Assembly: GCA_025351185.1 (NCBI GenBank) | Contig: JANXWJ010000118.1 | Location: 1-64,000, forward strand | Direction: 5' to 3' | From: Candidatus Nanopelagicales bacterium | GTDB taxonomy: Bacteria; Actinomycetota; Actinomycetes; S36-B12; CAIYMF01 | DNA: 64,000 nt | Shown: piece by piece, positions 18,635 through 26,545 of the stretch | Layout: every line of letters starts with the position of its first letter | Position numbering within the stretch: position 1 is the first letter of the stretch | Translations under genes and position numbers: made by a program | The notes under the pieces: model-generated | Told to the model about the DNA's origin: nothing | Databases searched by the model: none | Seen by the model: only the letters and a program-made list of their open reading frames with translations

Positions 18635-19579
18635 TCAGGACGCGGAGCGCGCTTGCGCTGCGTAGTAGTCGGCGTGCGCTTGAAGGACGAGGTCGGCCGC
18701 AGTCGGCCGCAGTCCGAGCTCCTGCTGCGCCGCGGTCGAGTCGAGCACGAACGTCTCCTCGACCTGATACGCCACCTCGGGCAGCTCGCGCATGATCGGG
18801 ACTAACACTCCGAGTGCCCGGATCATCATCGGCGACACCGTGCCGACCCGGACAGCGGGGGCGCCTGCGAGCTCGGCGATGCGCGTCAGGCCTTCGCGCT
18901 GGGTGCACGTGAGCGCGCTCGGCACATGCCAGGCACGACCCCACGCACGCTCATCGGACCCGATCGCGATGAGGGCCGCGGCCATGTCCTCGGTGTAGGT
19001 CCAGGTGTGTTGCTTGTCGGGGCTACCGAGGACCGCCACCTTCTTGCCCGCCATGAGCTTGGGCATGATGCGCGGGCCGAGGTGCGACTCGGCCTCGGGC
19101 CCGATGTAGTCAGAGCCGCGCGCCTCGGTCACGCGGGCGCGGCCGGCGTCGTGCGAGGCCAGGGCATCGAGCCACATCCGCGCACGTACCTTGCCCTTGG
19201 TGCCGGTGGCCGCGAGCGGGAGGTCTTCGGTCATCGGCCGTGAGACCGGGCCGTAGGCATAGAGGTTGGAGCACGTCGACAGCACGGCACCCGACGACTC
19301 GGCAGCAGCGAGAAGGGACGCCGCGACCGGAGGCCAGTCGGTGGCCCAGCGGGTGTAGTCGGGGTTGACGCAGTTGTAGAGCACCGCGGCGCCCTCGGCG
19401 AGCGACGACATCCGACCGGCGTCAGCTGCGTCGGCGGTCACCTTCTCGACCCGGTCGTGCTGGAGGCCGGATCCGCTGCGGGTGACGACCCGGACCCGCT
19501 GGCCCTCGGAGACGAGCTGGCGTACGACGGCGGAGCCGATCGGACCCGAGCCCACCACGACGTGGAGGTTCTGCGACAT
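18635..19579 (-). CDS. NAD-dependent epimerase/dehydratase-like protein
   Basis: This 314-aa extended SDR has a modified N-terminal loop, VVVGSGPIGSAVVRQL (a GxGxxG form instead of GxxGxxG), then VLYNCVNPDYTRWATDWPP and STCSNLYAYGPVSRPMTED, the segment that carries the Tyr of this class. EARGSDYIGP and KQHTWTYTEDMAAALIAIG are typical of NAD-dependent epimerases. The substrate is unknown. It is divergent from a TetR gene, and two identical palindromes lie between them, so it is very likely controlled by that repressor. Confidence 0.8.
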   Translation of the reverse strand: MSQNLHVVVGSGPIGSAVVRQLVSEGQRVRVVTRSGSGLQHDRVEKVTADAADAGRMSSLAEGAAVLYNCVNPDYTRWATDWPPVAASLLAAAESSGAVLSTCSNLYAYGPVSRPMTEDLPLAATGTKGKVRARMWLDALASHDAGRARVTEARGSDYIGPEAESHLGPRIMPKLMAGKKVAVLGSPDKQHTWTYTEDMAAALIAIGSDERAWGRAWHVPSALTCTQREGLTRIAELAGAPAVRVGTVSPMMIRALGVLVPIMRELPEVAYQVEETFVLDSTAAQQELGLRPTAADLVLQAHADYYAAQARSAS

Positions 19580-19613
19580 GACTGGCTCCGATCTCCTGCC
19601 CCGTCCAATACGA

Positions 19614-19666
19614 GAGCACTGCTCACATCATTGAGCGGCGTGCGCTCCGAGTCAAGAGCAGTGCTC
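19614..19666. promoter_or_regulatory. Two palindromic operators between epimerase and TetR genes
   Basis: GAGCACTGCTC at 19614-19624 and GAGCAGTGCTC at 19656-19666 are perfect 5-1-5 palindromes of the same site, 42 bp apart centre to centre. Their place between divergent genes, one of which encodes TetR, makes them probable TetR sites controlling both directions. Confidence 0.75.
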
Positions 19667-19707
19667 GCGATACCGTCCCCTGCTCTCGGATCTGGCATCA
19701 TCAGGGC

Positions 19708-20403
19708 ATGACCGACACGACTGCCCCGCGGACGGCACGGGCTCGTGCCCGCGCCGAGCTGACCCAGGAGATCGTGGACACCGCCCGCGCTCACCTCGCC
19801 GTCGACGGCGCCGCGGGTCTGTCCTTGCGTGCCGTCGCCCGAGATCTAGGCATGGTCAGCAGCGCGATCTATCGCTACTTCCCCAGTCGCGACGACCTGC
19901 TCACCCGCCTCATCATCGATGCCTACAACGCGCTCGGCGAGGCAGCTGAGGGCGCGGAGGCACAGGTGCGACGCGGCGACCTGCGCGGCCGATGGCTCGC
20001 CACCGCCGACGGAGTCCGACGGTGGGGGCTCAAGCATCCGCACGAGTGGGGGTTGCTCTACGGCACTCCGGTGCCGGGATACGCAGCGCCTCAGGACACA
20101 ATCGACCCGGCCAGTCGGGTCACGGGGCTGCTCATCGCGCTGCTGGCCGAGATGCATGCCCACGGTGCCGCGTCCAACACACCGGTTCCGAAGGCTGCGC
20201 ACGTCTCGCTTACGAAGGTGCGCGCCGTCATCCCCGAGTCGGTTCCCGACGACCTGATCTTCCGTGGACTGATGGCGTGGACCCAGCTCATCGGGACGGT
20301 CACCCTCGAGGTCAATGGTCAGTTCGACAACGTGATCTCGGGCATGGACGCCTACTTCGACCACGTGATGCGACGCACCGCGGTCTCCCTCAGACTCGGC
20401 TGA
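19708..20403 (+). CDS. TetR/AcrR-family repressor
   Basis: This 231-aa regulator has an N-terminal helix-turn-helix (AAGLSLRAVARDLGMVSSAIYRYFPSRDDLLTRLI, about residues 30-65) in standard TetR wording, and a C-terminal ligand domain of the TetR_C_13/WHG kind (RRWGLKHPHEWGLLYGTPVPGY). It is transcribed away from the epimerase-like gene and separated from it by 128 bp holding two perfect GAGCANTGCTC palindromes. I infer that it represses itself and the neighbour until a ligand binds. The inducer is unknown. Confidence 0.88.
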   Translation: MTDTTAPRTARARARAELTQEIVDTARAHLAVDGAAGLSLRAVARDLGMVSSAIYRYFPSRDDLLTRLIIDAYNALGEAAEGAEAQVRRGDLRGRWLATADGVRRWGLKHPHEWGLLYGTPVPGYAAPQDTIDPASRVTGLLIALLAEMHAHGAASNTPVPKAAHVSLTKVRAVIPESVPDDLIFRGLMAWTQLIGTVTLEVNGQFDNVISGMDAYFDHVMRRTAVSLRLG

Positions 20404-20503
20404 GGCACGCCACCCACCCGACGGCCCTCGTGCGTGGTGCGCCGACAGTGAACAGACCGGGACCGCGGGGGCGCGACCGCATGCGATGGGCAATGATCAC
20501 CCG

Positions 20504-21682
20504 GTGACCCGCGCCCTCACCATCCTCGGCTCGGGCGAGACCAGTCCGACCATGGTCACGCCGCACCAGAAGCTCTTCGCCCGGCTCGGCACGGACGTGA
20601 GCGCGGTCATGATCGACACGCCGTACGGCTTCCAGGAGAACGCCGACGAGCTCACCGAGAAGGCACAGCTGTACTTCCGCGAGAGCGTCGGTCGCACGGT
20701 CGAGGCGATCACGTTCCGCTCGGCACCGGCGTTTGACCCGGTCGCGCACGCGGGTGAGATGTCACGTCTGCGCGCCGCCGACTGGATCTTCGCCGGCCCC
20801 GGGAGTCCGTCCTACGCGTTGCGCACGTGGGTCGGCAGCGCGGTGCCCGAAGCGCTGCATGCGCGGCTGCGCGAAGGTGGCGCGGTCACGTTCGCCTCGG
20901 CGGCCGCGCTGACGCTCGGCCTGGTGACGATCCCGGTCTACGAGGTCTACAAGGTCGGCGAGGACCCGCACTGGCTCGAGGGTCTGGATGTCGTCGGTCG
21001 TGCGACCGGGCTGAGGGCGGCCGTCGTGCCCCACTGGAACAACGCCGAGGGCGGCACGCACGACACCCGCTTCTGCTGGCAGGGCGAGCGTCGGCTGCGC
21101 GTGCTCGAGAATCTGCTGCCCGACGACTCGTTCGTGCTCGGTGTCGACGAGCACACCGGTCTCGTGATCGACCTCGACACCGGAGCGGCCGAGGTCGTCG
21201 GACGCGGCACCGTCGTCGTGCGGGTGCACGGCGATGAGTGGATCGTGCCCACGGGCACCACGACGTCGATCGCCGAGATCGCCGAGCACGGTCGCTCGAC
21301 CAGCTCGGCGACCGCTGCACCGGTGGCTCAGATGCTCGCAGCCGAGGCCGTGGCTCCTCCCGCAGCAGTCGATGCAGCCCTCGCGACACACGATGTGGCA
21401 CAGGCGATCGCGCTGATCGCCGAGCTCGACCGTCAGGCCGCCACGGATGACGAGCGCGAGCTGGTGCGCTCGCTGCTCGCTCGCGCAGCCGCTGCCGTGA
21501 GCGCGCCCGTCGACGTGACCGAGACGCTGCGCCCGCTCGTCGAGCTGCTGCTGACCTTGCGCGGGCAGGCACGCGACGACAAGCGCTGGGCGGAGTCCGA
21601 CGCGATCCGCGACGGACTCGCGTCCGCCGAGGTCGAGGTGCGAGACACTCCGGACGGCGTCACCTGGGAGGTACGCCGATGA
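20504..21682 (+). CDS. S51-like (cyanophycinase-type) domain fused to CysRS/YqeB C-terminal domain
   Basis: This 392-aa two-part protein has an N-terminal ~270 residues resembling peptidase S51/class I glutamine-amidotransferase folds (ALTILGSGETSPTMV, GPGSPSYALRTW, FASAAALTLG at the nucleophile elbow, DTRFCWQGERRL). The elbow lacks the usual GCSAGA, so activity is uncertain. The last ~50 residues (LVELLLTLRGQARDDKRWAESDAIRDGL...DTPDGVTWEV) match the C-terminal anticodon-side domain of cysteinyl-tRNA synthetase. GTG 20504 avoids an unlikely short leader. It overlaps the following S51 gene by 4 bp, and the two are homologous. Confidence 0.8.
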   Translation: MTRALTILGSGETSPTMVTPHQKLFARLGTDVSAVMIDTPYGFQENADELTEKAQLYFRESVGRTVEAITFRSAPAFDPVAHAGEMSRLRAADWIFAGPGSPSYALRTWVGSAVPEALHARLREGGAVTFASAAALTLGLVTIPVYEVYKVGEDPHWLEGLDVVGRATGLRAAVVPHWNNAEGGTHDTRFCWQGERRLRVLENLLPDDSFVLGVDEHTGLVIDLDTGAAEVVGRGTVVVRVHGDEWIVPTGTTTSIAEIAEHGRSTSSATAAPVAQMLAAEAVAPPAAVDAALATHDVAQAIALIAELDRQAATDDERELVRSLLARAAAAVSAPVDVTETLRPLVELLLTLRGQARDDKRWAESDAIRDGLASAEVEVRDTPDGVTWEVRR

Positions 21683-22377
21683 CGGTCGGCCCGATCGCGC
21701 TCGTCGGGTCTGGTGAATACCTCCCCGTCATGGCAGAGGTCGAGCGCGGCCTCATCGCCGGACGCGCACCTCGCTATGTCCAGCTCGCGACGGCCGCGGC
21801 GCCCGAGGGCGACGCATCGCTCGCACGCTGGCACCGGATCGGACGTGAGCAGGCAGAGCGGCTCGGGGTGGAGCAGGTCGTCGTCGACGTACGTTCGCGC
21901 GAAGAGGCGCAGAGCACGGCGTTCGCCGGCCTCGTCGCCGGAGCCGGTCTGATCTATCTCTCCGGTGGCAATCCCGCCTATCTGGCCGAGACCCTGCGCG
22001 ACACCCTTGTGTGGCAGGCCATCCTCGACATGCACAAGGCGGGTGCGGCGGTCGCGGGATGCAGCGCGGGCGCGATGGCGATGTCGGACTGGGCGCCGCG
22101 CCTGCGTGACATCCGCTCCGACAACCCGACCGGGCTCGGGCTCGTCGACCACGTCCGGGTGATCCCCCACTTCGACAAGATGCTCGCCTGGGTGCCGGAC
22201 ATGCTGCGCAACGCCCTGCTGCGACTGCCCGAGGGCACGACGCTGCTGGGCATCGACGAGGACACCGCCCTCGTCGGTGGCCCGCACGAGTGGGTGGTGC
22301 AGGGGCGCCAGTCGGTCTGGGTCCTGGGCGACGGTTCCCGCGTGGAGCACAAGGCCGGCTCGCACCTCACGACCTGA
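21679..22377 (+). CDS. Peptidase S51 family protein (dipeptidase E/cyanophycinase-like)
   Basis: This 232-aa protein has intact family motifs: ALVGSGEYLP at the start, IYLSGGNPAYL (oxyanion region), AGCSAGAMAM with the nucleophile Ser, and a C-terminal PHEWVVQG. Members hydrolyse Asp-containing dipeptides or cyanophycin. It is coupled by a 4-bp overlap to a degenerate, CysRS-tailed homologue upstream, so the two may form a heteromer with one active subunit. A strong hairpin follows the stop. Confidence 0.85.
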   Translation: MTVGPIALVGSGEYLPVMAEVERGLIAGRAPRYVQLATAAAPEGDASLARWHRIGREQAERLGVEQVVVDVRSREEAQSTAFAGLVAGAGLIYLSGGNPAYLAETLRDTLVWQAILDMHKAGAAVAGCSAGAMAMSDWAPRLRDIRSDNPTGLGLVDHVRVIPHFDKMLAWVPDMLRNALLRLPEGTTLLGIDEDTALVGGPHEWVVQGRQSVWVLGDGSRVEHKAGSHLTT

Positions 22378-22409
22378 CCGAGGCGCCCGGCGTACGCAGC
22401 CCGATGCCA

Positions 22410-22456
22410 GACAGAGCGACACCCCCACACCTCGGTGCAGGGGCCGTCGCTCTGTC
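22410..22456. terminator. Bidirectional hairpin terminator
   Basis: GACAGAGCGAC pairs perfectly with GTCGCTCTGTC, and inner C-run and G-run bases can extend the stem. It lies between the convergent S51 and PAC2 genes and can serve both. Confidence 0.75.
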
Positions 22457-22482
22457 ATCGGGACGGCGGGAAGCCGGGATCC

Positions 22483-23412
22483 CTACTCGCTGCGGCCCTT
22501 GTCGTCGTCCATGTCACGCAGGAACTGCTCGAGCTGAGCCGCGATCTCGTCACCGCTCGGCAAAGGCTCGCCGTCGCCCATGTCAGCCATCGGCAGTGCC
22601 GACTTCGCGCCGCGGACGATCGCGTCGTACTGCGCCTCGAGTGCGTGCACCGCCTCGACGTTCTCAGGGTTGGTCGCGACCTGCGCGTCGATCTCGCGAT
22701 CGCTCTCCTCGGACGCGGTGATGAGGCCGGCGAGATCGAGGTCGAGGTCACCGGCGACCGACACCTCACCGAGCAGGGCAAGTGCGGCGCGCGGGAACTC
22801 CACCTGGGTGAGGTAGTGCGGCACGTGCGCGGCAAAGCCCATCGCCTCGTGCCCAGCCTCACCCAGAGCGATCTCCAGCCCGCCTGCGAGGTGGCCAGGC
22901 ACCTCGATAGCACCGACGAAGGTCGGGCGACCCGAGACGAGCGACGGATCGTTGGCGTGCGCGGTCACGCCGACCGGGCGGGTGTGCGGCGCGGGCCACG
23001 GGATCGCGTTCATCCCGATGATCCGTCGTACGCCGTAGCGCTCCACCAGGCCGATCACGGCGGCGTTGAACGTGCGCCAGCCGAAGTCGGGCTCGGGCCC
23101 GTGCAGCACGAGGAACCCGGTGTTGGTCGTGTCGCGGAACTCGGTGAGGAGCAGCTCGGGATAGTCGATGGAGGCGTAGTGGTCGGTGTCGAACACCAGA
23201 CGCGGCCGACGGGCGCGATAGTCGTAGAACCGGTCGATGTCGAAGGTCGCCACGGTCGTGTGCTCGTGGGTGGCGAGGAGGTGGTTCACCGCGATCTGCC
23301 TCGCGGCACCGGCGTCGAGGAACCCCGACAGCGCGTGGACGAGCACCGGGGCGTCGAGATCGACGTCGTCGGTGTGGATCTCGTACATGCTCTCGGGGTC
23401 CATGGGGTCCAT
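22483..23412 (-). CDS. PAC2-family protein
   Basis: This 309-aa actinobacterial PAC2 protein is related to archaeal/eukaryotic proteasome-assembly chaperones. Typical blocks are LVHALSGFLDAGAA, DRFYDYRARRPRLVFD, EPDFGWRTF, IGMNAIPWPAPHTRP and GFAAHVPHYLTQVEFP. The C-terminal third is acidic and helical. The bacterial function is not settled. ATG 23412 is chosen because the upstream extension is Arg-rich and lacks family similarity; ATG 23403 is the next option. It is divergent from a CPBP protease gene. Confidence 0.88.
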   Translation of the reverse strand: MDPMDPESMYEIHTDDVDLDAPVLVHALSGFLDAGAARQIAVNHLLATHEHTTVATFDIDRFYDYRARRPRLVFDTDHYASIDYPELLLTEFRDTTNTGFLVLHGPEPDFGWRTFNAAVIGLVERYGVRRIIGMNAIPWPAPHTRPVGVTAHANDPSLVSGRPTFVGAIEVPGHLAGGLEIALGEAGHEAMGFAAHVPHYLTQVEFPRAALALLGEVSVAGDLDLDLAGLITASEESDREIDAQVATNPENVEAVHALEAQYDAIVRGAKSALPMADMGDGEPLPSGDEIAAQLEQFLRDMDDDKGRSE

Positions 23413-23490
23413 TCTCACGCAAGGGGAACGCCGACGCCGCTCCGGACGTCGATCCTGTGACAACGCCGCGGGAAGGCCCTCGGATTCCCT

Positions 23491-24420
23491 GTGAGCAAGG
23501 ATGACCCCGTGGAGACCCGCCCCAACGTCTCGGACGCGGACGAGCCGAGGTCCACCACGTCGATCGGCACCGAAGTCGCGCCGTACGTCACGGGTGAGAT
23601 CGTCGCCCGGATCGAGGGCACGGTGGCCGCCTCACCCGCAGACGACGAGCAGTCGGGGTGGACGCCGTCGATGCCGGACAGACGCACGCTGCGTGCCGAG
23701 ATGTGGCTGGTGCTCTGGCTCTCGATCGCATCGACCGCGATCAACTCACTGCTCTCGCTCCTCGACTCCCTGACCAAGGGTGTCAAGCTCTCCGACCAGA
23801 GCACGACCCTGGTCACGACCTACATCGCGGACCGTCCGTGGCTCGACGTGCTCTACCAGATCGCCCACATCTCCCTGCGGCTCGTGCCCGTGATCCTGGT
23901 GCTCCACTTCCTGCGCCGCAGCGGCGAGGGGCGGCACGCGATCGGGTTCGACCTGCGCGACGCGAAGATGGACCTCGTGAAGGGCGCCGTCCTCGCGGCA
24001 GTGCTCGGCGGTATCGGGCTCGGGTTCTACCTGCTGGCCTACAAGCTCGGCATGAACGTGCGCATCGCCGCCGTGACGACCGACCGCACCTGGTGGACGC
24101 CGCTGCTCCTGCTGGCGTCGGCGGCGTACAACGCGGTGCTCGAAGAGGTCATCGTGCTGGCCTACTTCGTCCACCGCAGCCGTCAGATCGGGTGGAAGCC
24201 GTGGGCGCAGGTCGGTGGCAGCGCACTCGTACGCGCGTCCTACCACCTCTATCAAGGCTTCGGCGGCTTCCTCGGCAACCTCGCCATGGGCGCGATCTTC
24301 GCGTTCCTCTACCGCCGGTGGAACCGCGTGATGCCCTTCCTCATCGCCCACTTCCTCATCGACGCGACCGCCTTCCTCGGCTACTACTACCTCGGCGGCA
24401 ACCTCAGCTGGCTTCCCTAG
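23491..24420 (+). CDS. CPBP-family intramembrane metalloprotease
   Basis: This 309-aa membrane protein has an acidic cytoplasmic N-terminus of about 75 residues and then 7-8 helices. The CPBP (Abi/CAAX) motifs are present: AVLEEVIVLAYF (paired Glu), RASYHLYQG (His) and IAHFLIDAT (His-x4-Asp). The family includes type II CAAX proteases and proteins that protect against bacteriocins or process membrane peptides; the bacterial substrate here is unknown. The start is GTG. The 3' flank holds a degenerate dispersed repeat and a structured element. Confidence 0.85.
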   Translation: MSKDDPVETRPNVSDADEPRSTTSIGTEVAPYVTGEIVARIEGTVAASPADDEQSGWTPSMPDRRTLRAEMWLVLWLSIASTAINSLLSLLDSLTKGVKLSDQSTTLVTTYIADRPWLDVLYQIAHISLRLVPVILVLHFLRRSGEGRHAIGFDLRDAKMDLVKGAVLAAVLGGIGLGFYLLAYKLGMNVRIAAVTTDRTWWTPLLLLASAAYNAVLEEVIVLAYFVHRSRQIGWKPWAQVGGSALVRASYHLYQGFGGFLGNLAMGAIFAFLYRRWNRVMPFLIAHFLIDATAFLGYYYLGGNLSWLP

Positions 24421-24447
24421 CCCGCCCACTCCCAGCCACGTCCCCGG

Positions 24448-24472
24448 CGGATGAAGGTGCCCTTGGGGGCCC
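24448..24472. repeat. Dispersed intergenic repeat, degenerate copy 3
   Basis: CGGATGAAGGTGCCCTTGGG resembles the first half of the copy at 7689-7710, with one change in the core (T to G). The second conserved block is missing. Again it lies between convergent genes. Confidence 0.5.
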
Positions 24473-24512
24473 GCTGGTTCCCACACCGCGTACCGCGCGA
24501 TCGGAGTCCGGA

Positions 24513-24602
24513 CAGCCAGAAGCCCCGGGGCTGGTCGTCGTCACGTCGATGACGTGACGACGGTCGGCTGGACTGGCCGACGCCCCGGGGCTCCGGTGGC
24601 TG
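24513..24602. other. Nested hairpin element, possible three-way junction
   Basis: CAGCCA...AGCCCCGGGGC at 24513-24531 pairs with GCCCCGGGGCT...TGGCTG at 24582-24602. Inside are a perfect 11-bp hairpin (GTCGTCACGTC, loop GAT, 24537-24561) and a 6-bp hairpin (GTCGGC/GCCGAC, 24563-24581). Each arm pairs without mismatch except for small bulges. It could be a terminator, a small MITE-like element or a structured RNA. Confidence 0.6.
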
Positions 24603-24903
24603 CCGTGGTGTCGCTGCTGGGATCAGCGCGACCTCAAGGTCAGCGGGCTGTCCTGGCTAGCGGGCAGCCACCTCACGCATCCGATGTTCGTTCATGAATC
24701 GGACCACCTCCTCTCCCATGTGGGAAAACCGTACGTCGCCCAGCGCAGAACGCAACCGGTTTTGGCGCAGGCCTGGCCCTGATCGGTGGGAAGGCTGGTC
24801 GCGGCGGTACGGGACGTGGGAAGCAGAGGGGCCTCGTGGATCCCCAAGAGCACCTTCACCTGCAGCAGCCGAGCGCCACGGTCGTCTGCTGGTGGGGCGG
24901 GGG
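24603..24903. other. Intergenic, no gene recognised
   Basis: Only short, unbiased frames occur. One minus-strand frame ends with a 20-residue peptide preceded by GGGAGAGGAGG-like sequence (24660-24725), but its 5' portion reads as non-coding. I see no known family. Confidence 0.3.
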
Positions 24904-26142
24904 TCAGGGGGTGGTGCCGGTGTTGCGTTCGGTGAGGACGTCGATGATGGTCCGCAGCGCCTGGTCGAGGTCGGGCTCGGTGACGACGAGGGGTGGGGCG
25001 AATCGGATCGTCCAGGTGTGGGTGTCCTTGGCCAGGATTCCCCGGCCGAGGAGCTCGAGGCTGATCTCGCGACCGGTCGACCCGGTGCCGTCGAGCTCGA
25101 TGGCCCACCAGAGGCCGCTGCCGCGAATCTCCTTGACACCCGGAAGATCTGCCGTGCGAAGCGTCTCGAGCACGTGCTGGCCCAGACGCTGGGAACGCTC
25201 CTGGATCTCACCGGTCTCGAGAAGTGCGCACACCGCGATCCCGACAGCGGCCGCCAAAGGGTTCCCGCCGAAGGTGCTGCCGTGCTCACCCGGTTGGATC
25301 ACGCCGAGCACCGCCCAGTCGGCTGTCACGGCCGACACCGGGAGGATGCCGCCGCCGAGCGCCTTGCCCAGGATGCGGATGTCGGGCTGCACGTCGACGA
25401 GGTCGCACGCGAACGTCGCACCCGCACGCCCGAGGCCGGCCTGGATCTCGTCGGCGACGAAGAGGACGTTACGCTCGGCGCAGAGCGCACGAGCGGCTTT
25501 CAGGAACCCGGCCGGCGGCAGGACCACGCCCGCCTCGCCCTGGATCGGTTCGACGAGGAACGCGACCGTGTTCTCCGTGATGGCTTCCGCGAGTGCGTCG
25601 ATGTCGCCGTAGGGCACCTCGACGAAGCCGGGGGTGTAAGGGCCATAGTCGTCGCGCGCGACCGGGTCGTCGGAGAACGAGATGATGGTCGTCGTGCGAC
25701 CGTGGAAGTTGCCGGCGCACACGATGATCTCGGCCTGCCCGGCCGCGACGCCCTTCTTCTGATAACCCCACTTGCGCGACAGCTTGAGGGCAGTCTCGAC
25801 GGCTTCGGCGCCCGAGTTCATCGGCAGGACCGCCTCGTGCCGCGCGAGCCGGGAGAGCGCCGCGCAGAACTCCCCGAGCTGGTCGTTGTGGAACGCACGA
25901 CTCGTGAGGGTGACCCGGTGCAGCTGCGCCTCGGCAGCCGCGATGAGCGAGGGGTGGCCGTGCCCGAAGTTGATGGCGGAGTATGCCGAGAGCATGTCGA
26001 GGTAGCGGCGCCCCTCGACGTCGGTGACCCAGGCGCCCTCGGCCTCGCTGATGACGACCGGGAGCGGGTGGTAGTTGTGCGCACAGTGCTCGTGCTCGAA
26101 CTCGATCGCTCGCTCCGTGGTCATGGCCTGGTCGATGGTCAC
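24904..26142 (-). CDS. rocD: Ornithine aminotransferase
   Basis: This class III PLP enzyme transfers the delta-amino group of ornithine to 2-oxoglutarate, giving glutamate-5-semialdehyde in arginine/ornithine breakdown. The 412-aa product has RYLDMLSAYSAINFGHGHP, NSGAEAVETALKLSRKWGYQKKG, GNFHGRTTTIISFS, EPIQGEAGVVLPP, ADEIQAGLGRAG and ILGKALGGG (PLP lysine), all close to RocD. GTG 26142 is fixed by AGGAGG 6 nt upstream. The polyamine import and oxidation genes at 28-33 kb use related nitrogen compounds. It may be controlled from the palindrome at 26360. Confidence 0.92.
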   Translation of the reverse strand: MTIDQAMTTERAIEFEHEHCAHNYHPLPVVISEAEGAWVTDVEGRRYLDMLSAYSAINFGHGHPSLIAAAEAQLHRVTLTSRAFHNDQLGEFCAALSRLARHEAVLPMNSGAEAVETALKLSRKWGYQKKGVAAGQAEIIVCAGNFHGRTTTIISFSDDPVARDDYGPYTPGFVEVPYGDIDALAEAITENTVAFLVEPIQGEAGVVLPPAGFLKAARALCAERNVLFVADEIQAGLGRAGATFACDLVDVQPDIRILGKALGGGILPVSAVTADWAVLGVIQPGEHGSTFGGNPLAAAVGIAVCALLETGEIQERSQRLGQHVLETLRTADLPGVKEIRGSGLWWAIELDGTGSTGREISLELLGRGILAKDTHTWTIRFAPPLVVTEPDLDQALRTIIDVLTERNTGTTP

Positions 26143-26359
26143 GTCGCTCCTCCTGCCGGGGCCCGCCGTTGGACCCGCGGGGCCCACGCTGTCACGCCGC
26201 CCACCACGGAAGGAAGTCGTACGCCGACGACGCGCCGACTCTCCTCACGCTCAGGTGCGGTTCCACGCGCTCGGCCGTTGGGGTGACAGGGGAATGCGGC
26301 GTGCGCCACGTCACGAAGAACTGGTTCGAGACGCAGCCACGGATGACCTAGACTCCAGT

Positions 26360-26385
26360 CGTTACTGACTCGCAAGTCAGTAACG
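26360..26385. promoter_or_regulatory. Perfect 11-bp inverted repeat overlapping a promoter
   Basis: CGTTACTGACT and AGTCAGTAACG flank a 4-bp spacer (CGCA). The layout is that of a TetR-family operator. TAGACT at 26349-26354, a good -10, ends 5 bp before it, so a bound protein would cover a plus-strand start site. No TetR gene is adjacent; the nearest start codons are rocD (minus) and the SWEET-like gene (plus, 160 bp on). The rest of 26143-26545 shows no gene. Confidence 0.65.
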
Positions 26386-26545
26386 GGACTCGAGACCAAC
26401 ACCGACAAGACACCGCCGAGCGGGCCGTCCAGCACCCGGGGACGGCTCGTCGTGCGCTCCGGCGCCGTCGGTTTCGTCGTCCGGGCGGCCGAGTCCACGA
26501 CCCGTACGTCCCCCGATCCACCAGCTGCCGAGGGCAGGCTGCCCC

